In this document: in pieces, positions 1 to 11,603 of the stretch | How the letters are laid out: each line of letters starts with the position of its first letter | Numbering within the stretch: the first letter of the stretch is position 1 | Origin: Alentia gelatinosa | Taxonomy: Eukaryota; Annelida; Polychaeta; Phyllodocida; Polynoidae | Assembly: GCA_950022655.1 (NCBI GenBank) | Contig: OX465588.1 | Span: forward strand, 22,430,527 to 22,494,526 | Length of the DNA stretch: 64,000 nucleotides | Direction of reading: 5' to 3' | Translations under genes and position numbers: made by a program | Notes under the pieces: generated by a model | Seen by the model: only the letters and a program-made list of their open reading frames with translations | What the model was told of the DNA's origin: nothing | Databases searched by the model: none

Positions 1-25
1 AGGCGGGTCTTGGTAGAGCGTACAA

Positions 26-526
26 TTACATGGAGATTGAGAGCTGTGGATCCCGTCGACTGAGGGTGTGAGGTCCCCCCCCCCCCCCCCCCCCCACGAT
101 GAGACTGACGGGGAGAGGATGTTTGATACCCTCAAAAATGAGTAGTAGGCGGGCACAAGGGCGGTTCTGAGGGCGAGGGAGGTAGGTCCAGCTCTGCACA
201 CATATTCCAGGATGATCCGGGATGCCCACTCGCACCGAGAAGCGGATGTATGTAACTTCAGCCTGGAGGCGGTAGTTGCGACGGGTTGAGGGGGCATCAG
301 CCGACTCCAGTGACCGCATCATCTGGCCGTGTAGCTCCGACCTGTCGCCTGTAATTAGATGAGAGAAATTGTTCAATGGTATAGGCTGTGACGCGACTTG
401 CAGGTGCGACATGTGGGCCGAGGACCACAGCGAGGGAGTCAGTATGGGTGAGGCAAGGTCGTTGTACCCCATCCGAAGCCCCCCATCCACCTCTGCTGTG
501 GCGAGTGCAGGCCAGAGTGACGACAA
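26..526 (-). pseudogene. DIRS-type tyrosine recombinase fragment (degraded)
   Basis: On the minus strand an open frame of 166 codons contains a segment with the pattern S-x-D-A-P-S-T-R-R-N-Y, followed about ten residues later by an 'YIRF' segment. That arrangement resembles the start of the SAM-like N-terminal domain of DIRS/Ngaro tyrosine recombinases and related phage-integrase-like proteins of invertebrate retroelements. The catalytic part (R, HxxR, Y) is not present. The frame runs into a 21-C homopolymer at 75-95 and then loses similarity, so this is a broken remnant reaching towards the left edge of the window. A DIRS RNase H fragment on the same strand at the far right edge supports a DIRS-rich locus. 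The family call rests on motif memory, not on a search. Confidence 0.45.
75..95. repeat. Poly-C homopolymer (21 C)
   Basis: An uninterrupted run of 21 cytosines. It is one of eight G or C homopolymers of 11 to 21 bases in the window and could form G-quadruplex or i-motif structures. Length errors in the assembly are likely here. Confidence 0.95.
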
Positions 527-2495
527 TCATTCGGTAACAGAAGTCACATTGCCATCATCCCTCCAGGTGGCATCCGAACGTTCAAATGTCCTGAAAATTA
601 TGCATCACCGTCAGTCTCAAAAGGAAGTAACTAGCATACCAAGATGTAAAACTACACAAACAAACAAACAAACAACCAATCAGATATTCATGAAGCATAT
701 ATATTTTGCTGCCACACAGCTGCCAGTTCCTGCACCTGTGAGAGAAATTGGCTAGTACACCACCCTCTTGAGGCAGAGCGGTGAATGATGTGGGAGCTAC
801 ATGAGTGCCAGGTCAACAACCAGGGGATGAGATCTCGAACATGCACAGTTGATTGTCTCACCCTCCTTCTCATCACTCCGACAGCAACAGGGGAACTCTG
901 ACAACACTACCAAACAAGAAGGGAGAGCGCCACAAGAAGGGAGAGCGGCTCCATTGAGAAGTAAAAGCTATGAACTGTTCTTATGAACTTTGATATTTAA
1001 TAATCTATATTTGATATATGTCCTTTCGCTTTGTGAAACTGATACACATGAGATTGTTACTGACTGGCGATATTGATGCTGTTTAATATAGGAATTATGT
1101 TTCAATCTGAATTTTGTTTGTAATTTTGTGAAAAGCAGGTGTCAGAACCGTCCAAGGGCTGGTTCTGTTGTTTGTATCTATTCAAGTAAGATCAATAAAC
1201 ATGTTTCTTAAATGGAATACACCAAAAGCATATTCAAAGCACATATAAATGAAATTTCCAGCATACAATTGTCATCCAATCAGTAAAGGGTGTCAGTTAT
1301 GGATTTCAGGTATGGGAAGGTCCAGCCAAGGCAAGGTAAGGTCGCTAAAGGGTTAATATCTATATAATCACTACACACTTTATATTGCACACTTGTTTGG
1401 GTTTGAATCTTAAGTATGATGTTGTACCTACATTCTGTAATTTAATGTTTCTATAGCCAGTTTTAGATTGATTGACTACAACAAATATTTCCTTTTATGT
1501 AAGTTTTGTCAATATCATAGAAATAATGCTTCAAACCATAATCCGTCTACATAGGGCTAAAGATTAAGATCCAGAAATGAAATGTATCAAAGGCATGTCC
1601 TGTAAATTCTGTCTCGTATATCCAGACTCAGGCGATAGGAGATACTTCTGAAATATACTCTAGTACTATATACTATACTTTGAGAGACCTGTATCTGGCC
1701 TAAAATCACAGAGAGTATGCATATGGGGCTTGGGGTGGAAGGGGGTGTCTATGAATAAACATTGGAGTAACTTAAAGTTCCTTCTTTTGGGTAATGTATA
1801 GCTGTCAGATTACTTGCTCATGAAGTGTTATGAGTTAAATATGAAAACCGTTGCTATGGCAATGCATGGAACCTATACTATAGAGAAAACTTATGAAAGT
1901 TTAGGGTCTGAGCTCGTATCCCATCGAGTTTGAATTGCCTAGTCATGGAGAAAAAATACCAGGGGTGAGATAAACCCTGGGAACGATGTCCGGGCAAGTG
2001 ACATTTGGATGTACATGTATTTCTGGTAAGGGGTAACCATACAAGTTGTAATATGATTTAGGTGCCCATTCTTGTTGAAGTGTGTCTATGTTTTGCATTT
2101 TCTAGGGAGTGTTATTGGGTATGTTCCTTCGCACTGGGTCGTTTAATAAAGGAGTATGACACGTATTTCACCTTAATTCTAGTTCCCTAGATATACAATA
2201 CTTGCTATCTAGGAGTATGGAGTTAGGTAGGCACAATGAATTATGCGGAAGAAAATCCCCAGGGAAGATACTTTAAGGTGGTATGTGGATTTAGTGAGTC
2301 TATGTAAACCTGGGAAATCCCATTGAGATGACCATACATATGTGTAAAACGTCACTCGGATGAACGTTATACCAGGTTGAAAATATCCTCATACCCTAGT
2401 GTATGAAGAGACAATACAATCAACTATCATACCCTTGCAACTGTAATTGTCAATAAGTCATGTAGAAAATGCAGATCGATTTCTATTCATTGCAG
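527..2495. other. Non-coding stretch upstream of the transporter gene
   Basis: No convincing coding region. The sequence is AT-rich, with a short CAAA repeat at 657-672 and an isolated X-box-like palindrome (GTTGCTATGGCAAT) at 1850-1863. A splice acceptor (TTGCAG) ends at 2495 just before the transporter start. The promoter and 5' untranslated exon(s) of that gene should therefore lie in or before this stretch, but I cannot place them. Confidence 0.6.
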
Positions 2496-2503
2496 GTGTT
2501 TAG

Positions 2504-5500
2504 ATGAAAGATCAGATAATGCAGACCTTCAATCAGGATTGTGGTTATGCCTGGGTAGTTTGCGCGGCATCCTTCATTACCCATCTCATCTACAATGGAA
2601 TCTTCTTTGCCATGGGAATGTTTTATATTATCTTCAAGGAGAACATCCCCAGCAACAACATGGCACTATCCCTGGTGTCCTCACTCAATGCAGCTGTGTA
2701 TCTTGCATCATGTACTTATCATTAATATCTTTTGTTTTTGAATTATTAAAGCTTCCACCAGCAAAATTGACATTTCACGTTTAGCAATAAGCAGTACAAT
2801 TTCGTCCGTACTCCAGAGCCATACAGAAACATATATAAGTAATTTGCCATTGTGTCTAGCTAGATGTGAGCCTAGACCTTCCAAACTCATAAACTATCTA
2901 TCGTAAACCATTTCTAATTATTGCATTGGATTTGTGACCTTTATCAACCATAGTATCAAGGTGTCACACATTCAGTGTCATACCTCCAGATGATACCAAA
3001 ATATATGCTTGTATACCAAAATGCACAGGTCCGCTGGTGAGCATGCTGGTGACAAGGTTTGGTGAGAGAAGACTGAGTGTTGTTGGAGCACTACTGAGTT
3101 GTCTGGGGCTTTTGCTTGCGACTCAGGCCACACAGGTTTATCACATCTACATCACATTTGGCCTTCTGACTGGTATGTATATAACGGGATTAAGAGAAGT
3201 CTGTGTCAGGATGTACAAAATAATCTGATACAGAGCAGAACTGACCATTCACTTGGCCCGAGATCTCCAACTTGGTGCTAAATGAATTGATAGTTCTGCA
3301 GTATGGAATTTGCAATATCAAAAAAACCGTTGACAGTTAAAAAGAACAATTAACACCAGAACATCCCAACAAACAACTAAATACAAATAACACATGTATA
3401 AAACTGTTTGACAGTAAAAAAAATAAAATGATCCTCAACTTTTACAAATATTGCAAAGTCTCTTCATGAAACTAAATTTCTGTTCATCATTTTTTCTAAA
3501 CTCTGGTTTGTAATTACTTTGCCTTAACATGCATTCACGTTGTCTTAAAATGCATTTTCATTGAGTTTCTCAATGGCTGTCAAACTCCTTGTGTCTATAC
3601 TTTATTTGACAATAATTGTACTTATGGCCGAACATCTATGAAATACTGTACTACCTGATGCTAGGGGTGCAGTATATGTGTATATGTTCGAACACAGTGT
3701 GCTAATATAGTGATAGACCACCAACATCGGGTCAACAGGCTGTAAATCGATCACTTTGTATGTAAATAAATGGCATTTTTCATGTTATTTAGGTATACGA
3801 TAATAAGTAAACATAGGATTGAGCACATATGGATACCGTTCGCAGACGTTTGTGACATAATTGTAAAAATAAAGTTATCGAACGACTATCCCTACGGTCT
3901 CAGTAACCACGTTTTCTCATTGGCTGAATGAATCACTTTCTCTATATATCATCCTACATGTTTTCAATTATAGACCTTATTGATTTCCAAATAAGATTAA
4001 GGAGAACGAGTATCTAATCAATTATGAACCATAGATATAGTATCTGATTTTATATGATCAATTCATTAACATCTTACAAAATAAAATATCTGAAATGAAG
4101 GTTTATGAATGGAATTTGTTCGTTTCAATTATATTTAATGAGTGAAATACTACTTCGTTCATTTGTATTTCAGGTTTTGGCCTTGCCCTTCAGTGTATTC
4201 CTGCTCTCACCTTACTGCATGTTTACTTTGATAAGTGGCTTGGTGTGGCATCTGGCATTGCTTCCTCAGGGACAGGAGTCGGTTCCATCATAATCCCATT
4301 CCTTGTAAACTACCTGACTGAACTTTACAATTGGCAAGGAAGTCTTCTGCTCATTGGAGCTATTCAACTGCAATGCGTCGTGACATCAGCACTGTATCGT
4401 CCACATCCTGCACCAACAACAGGAAAAAAAACGGAAATCCCCCATCCCAACAGTAATACTAAAGATGGGATAACAGTTCACACCCGAACAAATCAACATC
4501 AACATAAAATACATTCAGCTAATCTTCAGGAGAGTACCTCTTCAAAAGTAGTGTTTAGTAATTTGGATGAGGAATGTACATCACATGACAGCTGCAGATC
4601 AAAGATTAAAACATTACAAATCAGTGTGAGATGGTATTTCTCCATATTTCAAGATTTGGTATTCACAGGTTTTTGTATTAGTGTGGTGTTCTACTCAATG
4701 GCTATGATGATTGTCTATACTCACCTTGGAAACTATGCCAAACACCTGGGATTCTCCAACAATGATGCTGTACAGTTATACTCAGTGATTGGTGCAACAA
4801 ATGCAGTATCAAGACTTCTTTCTGGTCTTCTTACACAGATACCAGGGTGCCATCCTCTATATATCTGCCTTGTCATGTTACCACTGGGATTGGCCACCAG
4901 TTTATTCTCTTTCTATAACAGCTTACCACAACTACTGCTCTACAGTGTGCTGTTTGGAATTTTCATTGCTCCACACATTGCACTAGCAGTGAAGGCTTCT
5001 AAAGACTTGCTACCTCCAGATAAGGTATTTGCAGGAATTGGGATAATCTACTTGTCATATGCTCCTGGTTCCCTTCTAGGAGCCCCCCTTGCTGGTATGT
5101 ATAATACTCAAAGTTTGGGTCCTCAATGAATGTTTTCCCTCTATTTGTCTATGATGGTAACCTGATACTAATTGGATTGAGGGGTAGATTCACAATTATA
5201 GTAAAATTTACTTACATGAAGGTTCTAGTATTTGGTCATTAATATTTGTAACAGTAATCAGATAAATTTTAATTGCAGTATAGATTCTGTAGCTTTATGA
5301 ATATGTTCAAAGACTCGATACCATTGATATGTAAGAAGTTGAATGTGGATTGAAACCAAGAGTATTTAATGATGAGGGTTATCAAATTATCTTTTTGTAA
5401 TCTAGTAATCTGTCTCTGTGGAGCCTGTATACATGTACCTTATTCGTAGGGTAAAGGGTATAAGAATATGATCCTGAAAAGAGGCCCAGAAATGCACTTT

Positions 5501-8500
5501 CATGGCAAACTCTTTGTAGACATCCTGGAATGTGGCTACTTAAGGGTAATTTTGGCTGCATTTTGCATTTCTGATATTACATTTGCTGTAAAGGTCGACA
5601 TTCTCTGTGAAAATTCTGTTTCCATTGCAACCACGCAGATTTTCTGTCGGATTTTCTGTCTAAATCTAATGTTAGACTGAATATTCATAGGCAAACGTTG
5701 TCAAAATATAGTTTTCTATAGCTATGTCAACGTCTATGGGTATATCTGAAATTTCAGCTGAGATGTGAAAATATTTTGCACGGTTAACATGGCAACCAAA
5801 CACACAAAATGAGGCCATCTGACCAATGTGGACCTATTTTCTTACATTCCGTGCTATAGATGGCTGACTTATTGAAAAGCTCCTGCTTGGCCCAACTCCT
5901 TGGTATAACCCCTGGAGAGGGTGCCTGACCAACCGAAAATTACTAGGTGAAATTCACCGCCTCCCTTTATCCTACACTTGGTTGATGCCTTTCTGTCCAG
6001 AAAGGATATTCAATCAATATAGATATGAAACACCCTTGATTGTCATTGGTTGAACGACACGGCCCTGGATCCTGAATTAGCAATTGACGGTATCTCTTCA
6101 AGCAGTGGAAAATAGCGGTGAAAGAGCTAACAATCCCCCCCCCCCTTAGCGATAATAGGACCTCCACACACTTAATCCGCCAGGGACCAGTCCGAAACAA
6201 CCTGAAATGAGTGATCGTGCTGGTTTGTGTGTGCTCTCAAGAGTCAACAGGCCTTGTCAACATGAATCGTTAACCTATTTTGGCTGATAGAAGAGGGAAT
6301 AAGGGGTTCCGATCAATGATGGATTGTATATGCTTAACTTCTGATGGTAGGATGCCTCGTGATTCATCCAACCAAAAATTTGAAATTTAAACTTTCAGGC
6401 CAAACTATATATCATATACTATATAATATCATTATAAATCATAGAGTGAGCCACACCTTGTTGTTTGAACGGGTTAAATCGGAATAACGTTGTTGACTAT
6501 TTTGGTGGAAGAGTGCATCATTTATGGTAATATATCTACGATTTAGCCAGAAAGTCCCCTATTTGTCCCATCTCTGCCAATTAACTGAGACATTCTGGTG
6601 GATTGAGCTCTTTAGTTTGTTTGTTTGGGTAGTTTAACGTCCAATTTGTTCAATTAGACTTGAGAGCTCTTTAGTAAGACCATGCAAGATGCAGCCCAAT
6701 GCTGCAAGACAAAGTCCGACCCTGCCAGGGGAAAAATTACTGGTGAAATCAGGCGTTTATTTAGCGGTTTCCATCAGGAATGCCTGAGAGGATACTAGAA
6801 GATACCATAGTTGTGTTAAACATAGCAAGTTTACAGCGACATTATTTGAGATTTTGAAAAATTAGGTTCACTCTCAGATTATGCAAATTAATCTATTAAG
6901 TCCTAAAGTGAGCTGTGCAGGAATCATATGATCTATATTTACCAATAGGTCTGTCCTTCGACATAAGAATATTTTACATGTGTGCGGATAGCTTTCTAGT
7001 TTTTTTCTAGGTATTATTTTACTACTTTTTGATATTTTGATATACATGTATATGAAAATGGGGTAACCTTGTTATTAGGTAGGGTTTGTTGTAATGCAAG
7101 TCAGAGTGTCAAGGTCCCCCAAGATTTACCCTGTCTTATATCTATAATCTTTATTGCAGGATGGTTATATGATACTACTGGAATCTACATTTACTCATTC
7201 TACTTGGCATGTGGATTCATGTACGCCTCTGGATTTGTCATCATTTTTTGCCTCTGGATGAAGAAAAAGCAGGATGTGAGTGTGTGTGTTTAGTAACAGC
7301 ATTTAACAAATGTCAGCACTGTACAGAATATTAAATTGGGGATTGAAACTGGGAGCTGTTTCAAAGGTCGGGAGGGTGCTAAACGAGAGTACTCACCGCC
7401 AAAGCGAGAGCTAACAATGGCAGTTGAAGCGTCGCTGTCGAGGTGGAGGTGCCGCTCGCTATTGGGTATTGGTAGCGGTTTTGCTGCCGCTTTGATTCAA
7501 AGTGCCGTCGCTGGTGCGGCCTCTCGCTTTGAAATGCGAAGTGCCGCTGGCGAGACTTCGCTCGACTTTTGAAACAGCTCCCTGGACTCGAAAGTAGGGC
7601 AGTTAGTCCATTGACTTTGGCTCAGATTGTTGCTGGCATAGGCTATTGGGACTTCTACACCATCCTCTATCCATCTTTCTTAGTAAACATAACCACAGAA
7701 CTAGCCCATGGTCTCTCACTGGGAATGATTACCTTCTGAGTTTGTTTGTTTAGTTTAACGTCCAATTTGGTCAATTAGACTTACTTTGAATTTGACCGAA
7801 TATATGAGATGAATGTAGGTAGAAGTCCCAAACCTACACATTTACCGAGGTGAGAGTTCTTTTACTTCCCACACCACATAGACATGGTATGAGATGGATT
7901 GGCCTTTGGTATAGCAGTAAATTTTACCACTGCTGGGGGTGAGGGAGAAAAATAGCTGCTATGGGACTCACATCAACAAAGTCCAACAACCTTTGGATTA
8001 CAAGTCCAGTGCTCTTTACCACTGAGCTAACTCCCCACCCCAGTCACTTTAGTTATGCTTGCATGCAAGCATATCCGGTCTGCACCACAAGGAGGCAAGG
8101 CAACCAAGAGGGTGAACAGATTGGTAATTGCTGTCCACCCCAGCAGACCTTAAGGATGTCCCGGCTGAGCAAATATGCCACTCCGGGAAGCTAGCACCTT
8201 TTTTACCTCATCATTATCTGATGTCTCTAGGGTCTCGTGTAGAGTCTGAGTTTCGGAAGTAGTATCTGAACCGGAGTGATCCGTATCCAACTCCTCCTGT
8301 ATGTAAGTTTGTAGGTCCTCATGCAGTGCAGGTCAAACCAGCCTAGTCCCAGGTAACCTCCATCAACAGCTGCGGTAGGGCTAACCCAGAGACCAGAGGT
8401 GATTTTTGTTTGTTTCGGTAGTTTAAAGTCATATATTTTCAATTAGACTTCTGAGGTGATTCTTCCTTATTCTGTGTCCGACTTAATTGAGTTGAATGGA

Positions 8501-10309
8501 GATTTGGTGTAACTAACTGATTACAGTAGCATGACGCTATTCCCACAAATTTATCCCATCTGCTTGTAGATAGATGTATAATCCTTGTAAATATGATATT
8601 ATTTGAGGAAGTCTAAGTGTCTGAAAATAATAGTTTCATAACAAAATTATGATTCTATCACAGTTATATTCTTCAATTTGATTGTTTTAGTGTCTGGAAA
8701 ATAATATCATAATATGTTGTAAATACCTCTAAAAGAATATTCAGATTCATTAAACATTTCTAAAATTATAATATATTTCAATATTAAAACTCTGCCTGAG
8801 ATCTAAATTGGTACACCGATTGAATCGTGAGGCAATCGTGACCATGGTTTATGTTTTTGGTCCTCCAAAGGCGTTTCTACGCTCTACGATTTCAAACCAT
8901 GTCCACGATTTTAAACTATCGGGGACCTCCCGATAGGTCACGATTTGGCCATTTCAAATCGTAGCTATCGGGAAGTATGTCGTAGACCATCGTGGTAGGT
9001 GGGGGCCGGCTTTTACTCCAACCATTGCACTACATATCTTACAGAATCGCGTGAACCAGTGTTCCCACATCATTCCTTCTCTGAAGGGATTCGGATTTGT
9101 TGTATTGGGTCAGACACAGTGTTAGAAATAACTACTACTACAGGAATGACAGTATTTCTTCTGGCTGCATCATCGTGTCTGAAAACTGGGACAACACGGG
9201 ATTGTGCCATCGACAGATTGAATACATAATCTGCTTTACTTTGCAAATCAAAAGGGTTCAGTCCCAGCTCTGTTATGGATAAGCTCCTCCTCCCATGATT
9301 CTGCGATCCAGTGGCAAGAGCCAAAGGTAAAGTGAAGGTTATCTGGGAAGTCCTGCTCGGATTCCAACAAGGAGTTTCCGAACTTCTATTTCCTACTAAC
9401 CTGGTGGCAGCGATTCCCGAGGGGGAATAAATGGCTTTTGGTTGACACATTATGCCACCCAGCAATAGTATCCTTTGTAGTATACACCATTTTGGCTATA
9501 CAAGTGTACTCTATTTTATCTGTTGTTCATGCTATTCCAGGCATTTCATGCGGCGCTCAGTCTTGGCCAACTTTAGCGCTGCATCCTTACTCTACAGGTA
9601 CAATGCCTGAAGGACTTCTCCAGCTTCCTCCCTGCAGGGTTTATCTGCAGATTAACCTCCATCCTCGTAATGATTCTCTAACTTTTCTTTTGTCTTGAAG
9701 ACAAATTCCATACTGCACTTAACATTTAAAATTATCATCCATCTTTAATAGTAATGCTTTTGTACCTGTGACTGACTCTTATCATTTACCAAATATTCCT
9801 AACTGAAAGATATTTTAGATGAATAGTGATTTCCTAATAAAAAGCAGGTGTTGGTATATAACAGCCCGAAAGATGAATACGTACAACTGATTGCACACAT
9901 CATAGGAAAGCTTCTTTGTGATAACACACTAATTCCCATCATAATCTGTTTGTGAAGAATACATACTCATCTATTTTGTGTTGGTCAGCTGTACGACGTT
10001 AGTCTGGCAGAGGAGCGGCAGTCCATGGAGAGCGTGTCCAGTATGTACACACACAACCAAGGTCTCACAAAGAGGACCATCAGTGCCATCAAGCTCAGGT
10101 CAACAGGCGTCATTTCAGGACACTTAACTCACCGGCAGGCGCCCCCAAAGACGTTCACTATCTCCCACCCGACAGACACTCCCGGCGAGATCTTGGTGGA
10201 GGATGAGGATGTGACTGGCGTTTCCAATCCGTGCTTCTCTATGACTCACGTTGATGATGTCACAGGAGAGAAGTATGAGCCACAAGATCAGCCAAATGTC
10301 CCAGAGTAA
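2504..10309 (+). CDS. SLC16-like monocarboxylate transporter (MFS), 5 coding exons
   Basis: Coding exons are 2504-2711, 3029-3172, 4174-5094, 7160-7275 and 9989-10309. Junction phases are 1, 1, 1 and 0, and the joined frame is 569 aa. An in-frame TAG directly precedes the ATG, so the start is well supported. The product should be a 12-helix plasma-membrane carrier of the major facilitator superfamily. Visible family marks are an N-terminal 'DCGYAWVV' block in the place of the usual DGGWGW signature, a 'VTRFGERR' loop between helices 2 and 3, 'YFDKWLGVASGIASSGTGVG' around helices 4-5, a long hydrophilic central loop, and a C-terminal helix bundle followed by a cytosolic tail of about 106 aa. 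SLC16 members carry lactate, pyruvate, ketone bodies, aromatic amino acids or thyroid hormones; the substrate here cannot be read from sequence. The family call is firm, the subfamily is not. Confidence 0.9.
6615..6661 (-). repeat. SINE tail fragment
   Basis: A GTTTGTTTG stretch followed by 'TAGTTTAACGTCCAATTTG' in transporter intron 3. It is the same terminal block that ends the tRNA-derived SINE at 7741-8200, and occurs again in decayed form at about 8406-8450. It is probably the 3' tail of 5'-truncated copies inserted in minus orientation. Confidence 0.5.
7351..7582. mobile_element. MITE-like element, GGGAGCTGTTTCAAA inverted ends
   Basis: A GC-rich 232-bp block starts just downstream of transporter exon 4. 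It begins GGGAGCTGTTTCAAAGGTCG and ends with its near-perfect reverse complement (CGACTTTTGAAACAGCTCCC). The interior is unlike the AT-rich intron around it. No transposase is present. It is probably non-autonomous; the superfamily is unknown. Confidence 0.7.
7741..8200 (-). mobile_element. tRNA-derived SINE, minus orientation
   Basis: Read on the minus strand, the block contains a tRNA-like core (about 7960-8035) with an A box (TTAGCTCAGTGGT), an anticodon arm reading GGACTTGTAATCC and a B-box-like 'GATGTGAGTCCC'. A tRNA-unrelated body follows, ending in a GTTTGTTTG/TTTAACGTCC tail at 7741. A related copy lies in plus orientation at 35810-36200. The anticodon loop could be read as a Thr (TGT) tRNA ancestor, but that is tentative. 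Confidence 0.7.
8816..9000. repeat. Dispersed repeat with CGATAG/ATCGGG motifs
   Basis: A compact block rich in repeated short words (TATCGGGGACC, CCCGATAG, ACGATTT) in transporter intron 4. A related 'TATCGGGGACC' block occurs at 16000-16090 upstream of OXNAD1. It looks like a degraded inverted-repeat element; its ends are not clear. Confidence 0.4.
9166..9451. repeat. 286-bp repeat, copy 1 (solo-LTR-like)
   Basis: This block in transporter intron 4 matches 21980-22265 over its whole 286 bases without a difference I could see. It starts TGCATC and ends GACACATT, so it has the TG...CA look of a long terminal repeat on either strand, and an AATAAA lies near its right end. I see no convincing target-site duplication and no retroviral genes nearby. 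Its identity as a solo LTR is a guess; its being a recent repeat is directly visible. Confidence 0.75.
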
Positions 10310-10352
10310 ATGCAGCTGCACAATGCAGATGTGATTAGTACAAAACTCTAAA

Positions 10353-11420
10353 GCGGCTATTCCACCAATGCAGCGCAGGGCCCAGGCGGGCGCCTTGTGG
10401 TCGCCTATTGGTGTTCGGAGGCAATAGCCGGCCCAAATCTCCCGCCAGCGGCAATAATCTGCTTGGTGGAACAGCTAATGATAGCTTATAGCACCTTCAC
10501 GGCCGGCTGCTGCCGACCGCCGGCCCCTCCCCGTGCCTCCAAAACCCTGTCGCCGGGTAAAATCGGGTGTGCTGTTGGTGGTCGCCGGCCGTTGGCCAGA
10601 GCCAAAAGTCCATTTTGAAGGTATTCCACCAAGATATTGTAAAAACCACAGAGAAGGCTGGGCAGGCAGCCAGGTGTTATGAGTGCAACCTTGTAAAATA
10701 TCCCCCGCAAAGCACCGCTGGCGGAATACCGTTTCATTTGATTTTTAGTGCCCGGGTGGCCAGCCGGCATGCTACACCGAGAGTGACGCCGAGAGCTGTA
10801 CCAGGGGTCCACATCGACCGCTTGCCCGCATATACCGCGGCTCACACCATCAACAAGAAGCGGACGGGCCAACGGACAGTATCACTATACGCAGAGACCC
10901 AAATTTCAGACAGTTGTGGCAGTTTGGGCAGAATATAAGCACCAGTGTCAAATATACACATTTATAACATCAAGCTTTATCTTCATTTACCTTCATTGTT
11001 CGGCTTAATGCAGAATCCAGCGCAAAATTGATGAGCTATAAAGCGTTCCCGTAAAAATCCTGACTCAGCGACACACTGTTCCGCTCGATATGCGGCTTTC
11101 ATGGCTTCAGAGCACAGTAGTGTATCGCCACTCGCCACGCTGCGACGCCTATCGGATCAATAGAGAACTTGGCTTGCACGTTAGTGCTGCCAACACACAG
11201 CAAACGGCAGCAGCAAACCCGCTGCTGATTCATCGCCGTGCCGGGTCCAGCCGGCTCTCAGGGGCACCCGCCGGGCGCATTGTGTTCGCCTGTTGGTTGC
11301 CGGGGGGTCGATTTGGTGGAACAGCTCAGGGAATTTAGGTGGGGTGGCCAGCCCAGGCGGCAAACGTCGGCTGGAGGGTGAAAACCCGCCTGCTGAGAGC
11401 ATTTTTGGTGGAATAGCCGC
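10353..11420. mobile_element. GC-rich inverted-repeat element between transporter and OXNAD1
   Basis: The element begins GCGGCTATTCCACCAA and ends TTGGTGGAATAGCCGC, giving perfect 16-bp inverted ends about 1.07 kb apart. The core TTGGTGGAA(T/C)AGC recurs inside, at about 10463 and 11313 and, inverted, at about 10620. The element is much richer in GC than its surroundings and has no recognisable transposase. It fills most of the space between the stop codons of two converging genes, so it probably lies in or beside their 3' ends. A relative is at about 63208-63606. Confidence 0.65.
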
Positions 11421-11518
11421 AAAAGGCTGTGTTTAGTGAGTTTACGACTATTCAATTGTGTGGTTTAATGCTCATTCATCTTAGATGATACTTGGAGACA
11501 GGACTGTTTTTTAATGTT

Positions 11519-11524
11519 TTTATT
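11519..11524 (-). terminator. Polyadenylation signal for OXNAD1
   Basis: AATAAA on the minus strand, 80 bases past the OXNAD1 stop codon. It is the nearest canonical signal and gives a short 3' untranslated region. Confidence 0.55.
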
Positions 11525-11603
11525 CAAAAGACAATGGTTTCTCTTTACATGAAAATAATCTTTATAAAAGAAATACTGTTTGATATACCAGTAGTAGCCA
11601 TTG

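Noticed and set aside
3037..3228. Extension of the transporter past 3172
   Set aside because: A GTATGT donor at 3173 joins in phase to 4174, restoring the MCT helix-4 motif; the extension has no such match.
7960..8040. Functional tRNA gene on the minus strand
   Set aside because: The core has tRNA boxes but the acceptor stem is not closed, and the same unit recurs at 35951-36030 within a longer repeat: a SINE.
9070..9465. 131-codon minus-strand frame as a gene
   Set aside because: Most of it is the 286-bp repeat, whose second copy ends the frame differently; no recognised domain.
10486..10938. Overlapping 120-130 codon frames on both strands
   Set aside because: They lie in the GC-rich inverted-repeat element, where stop codons are rare by composition.
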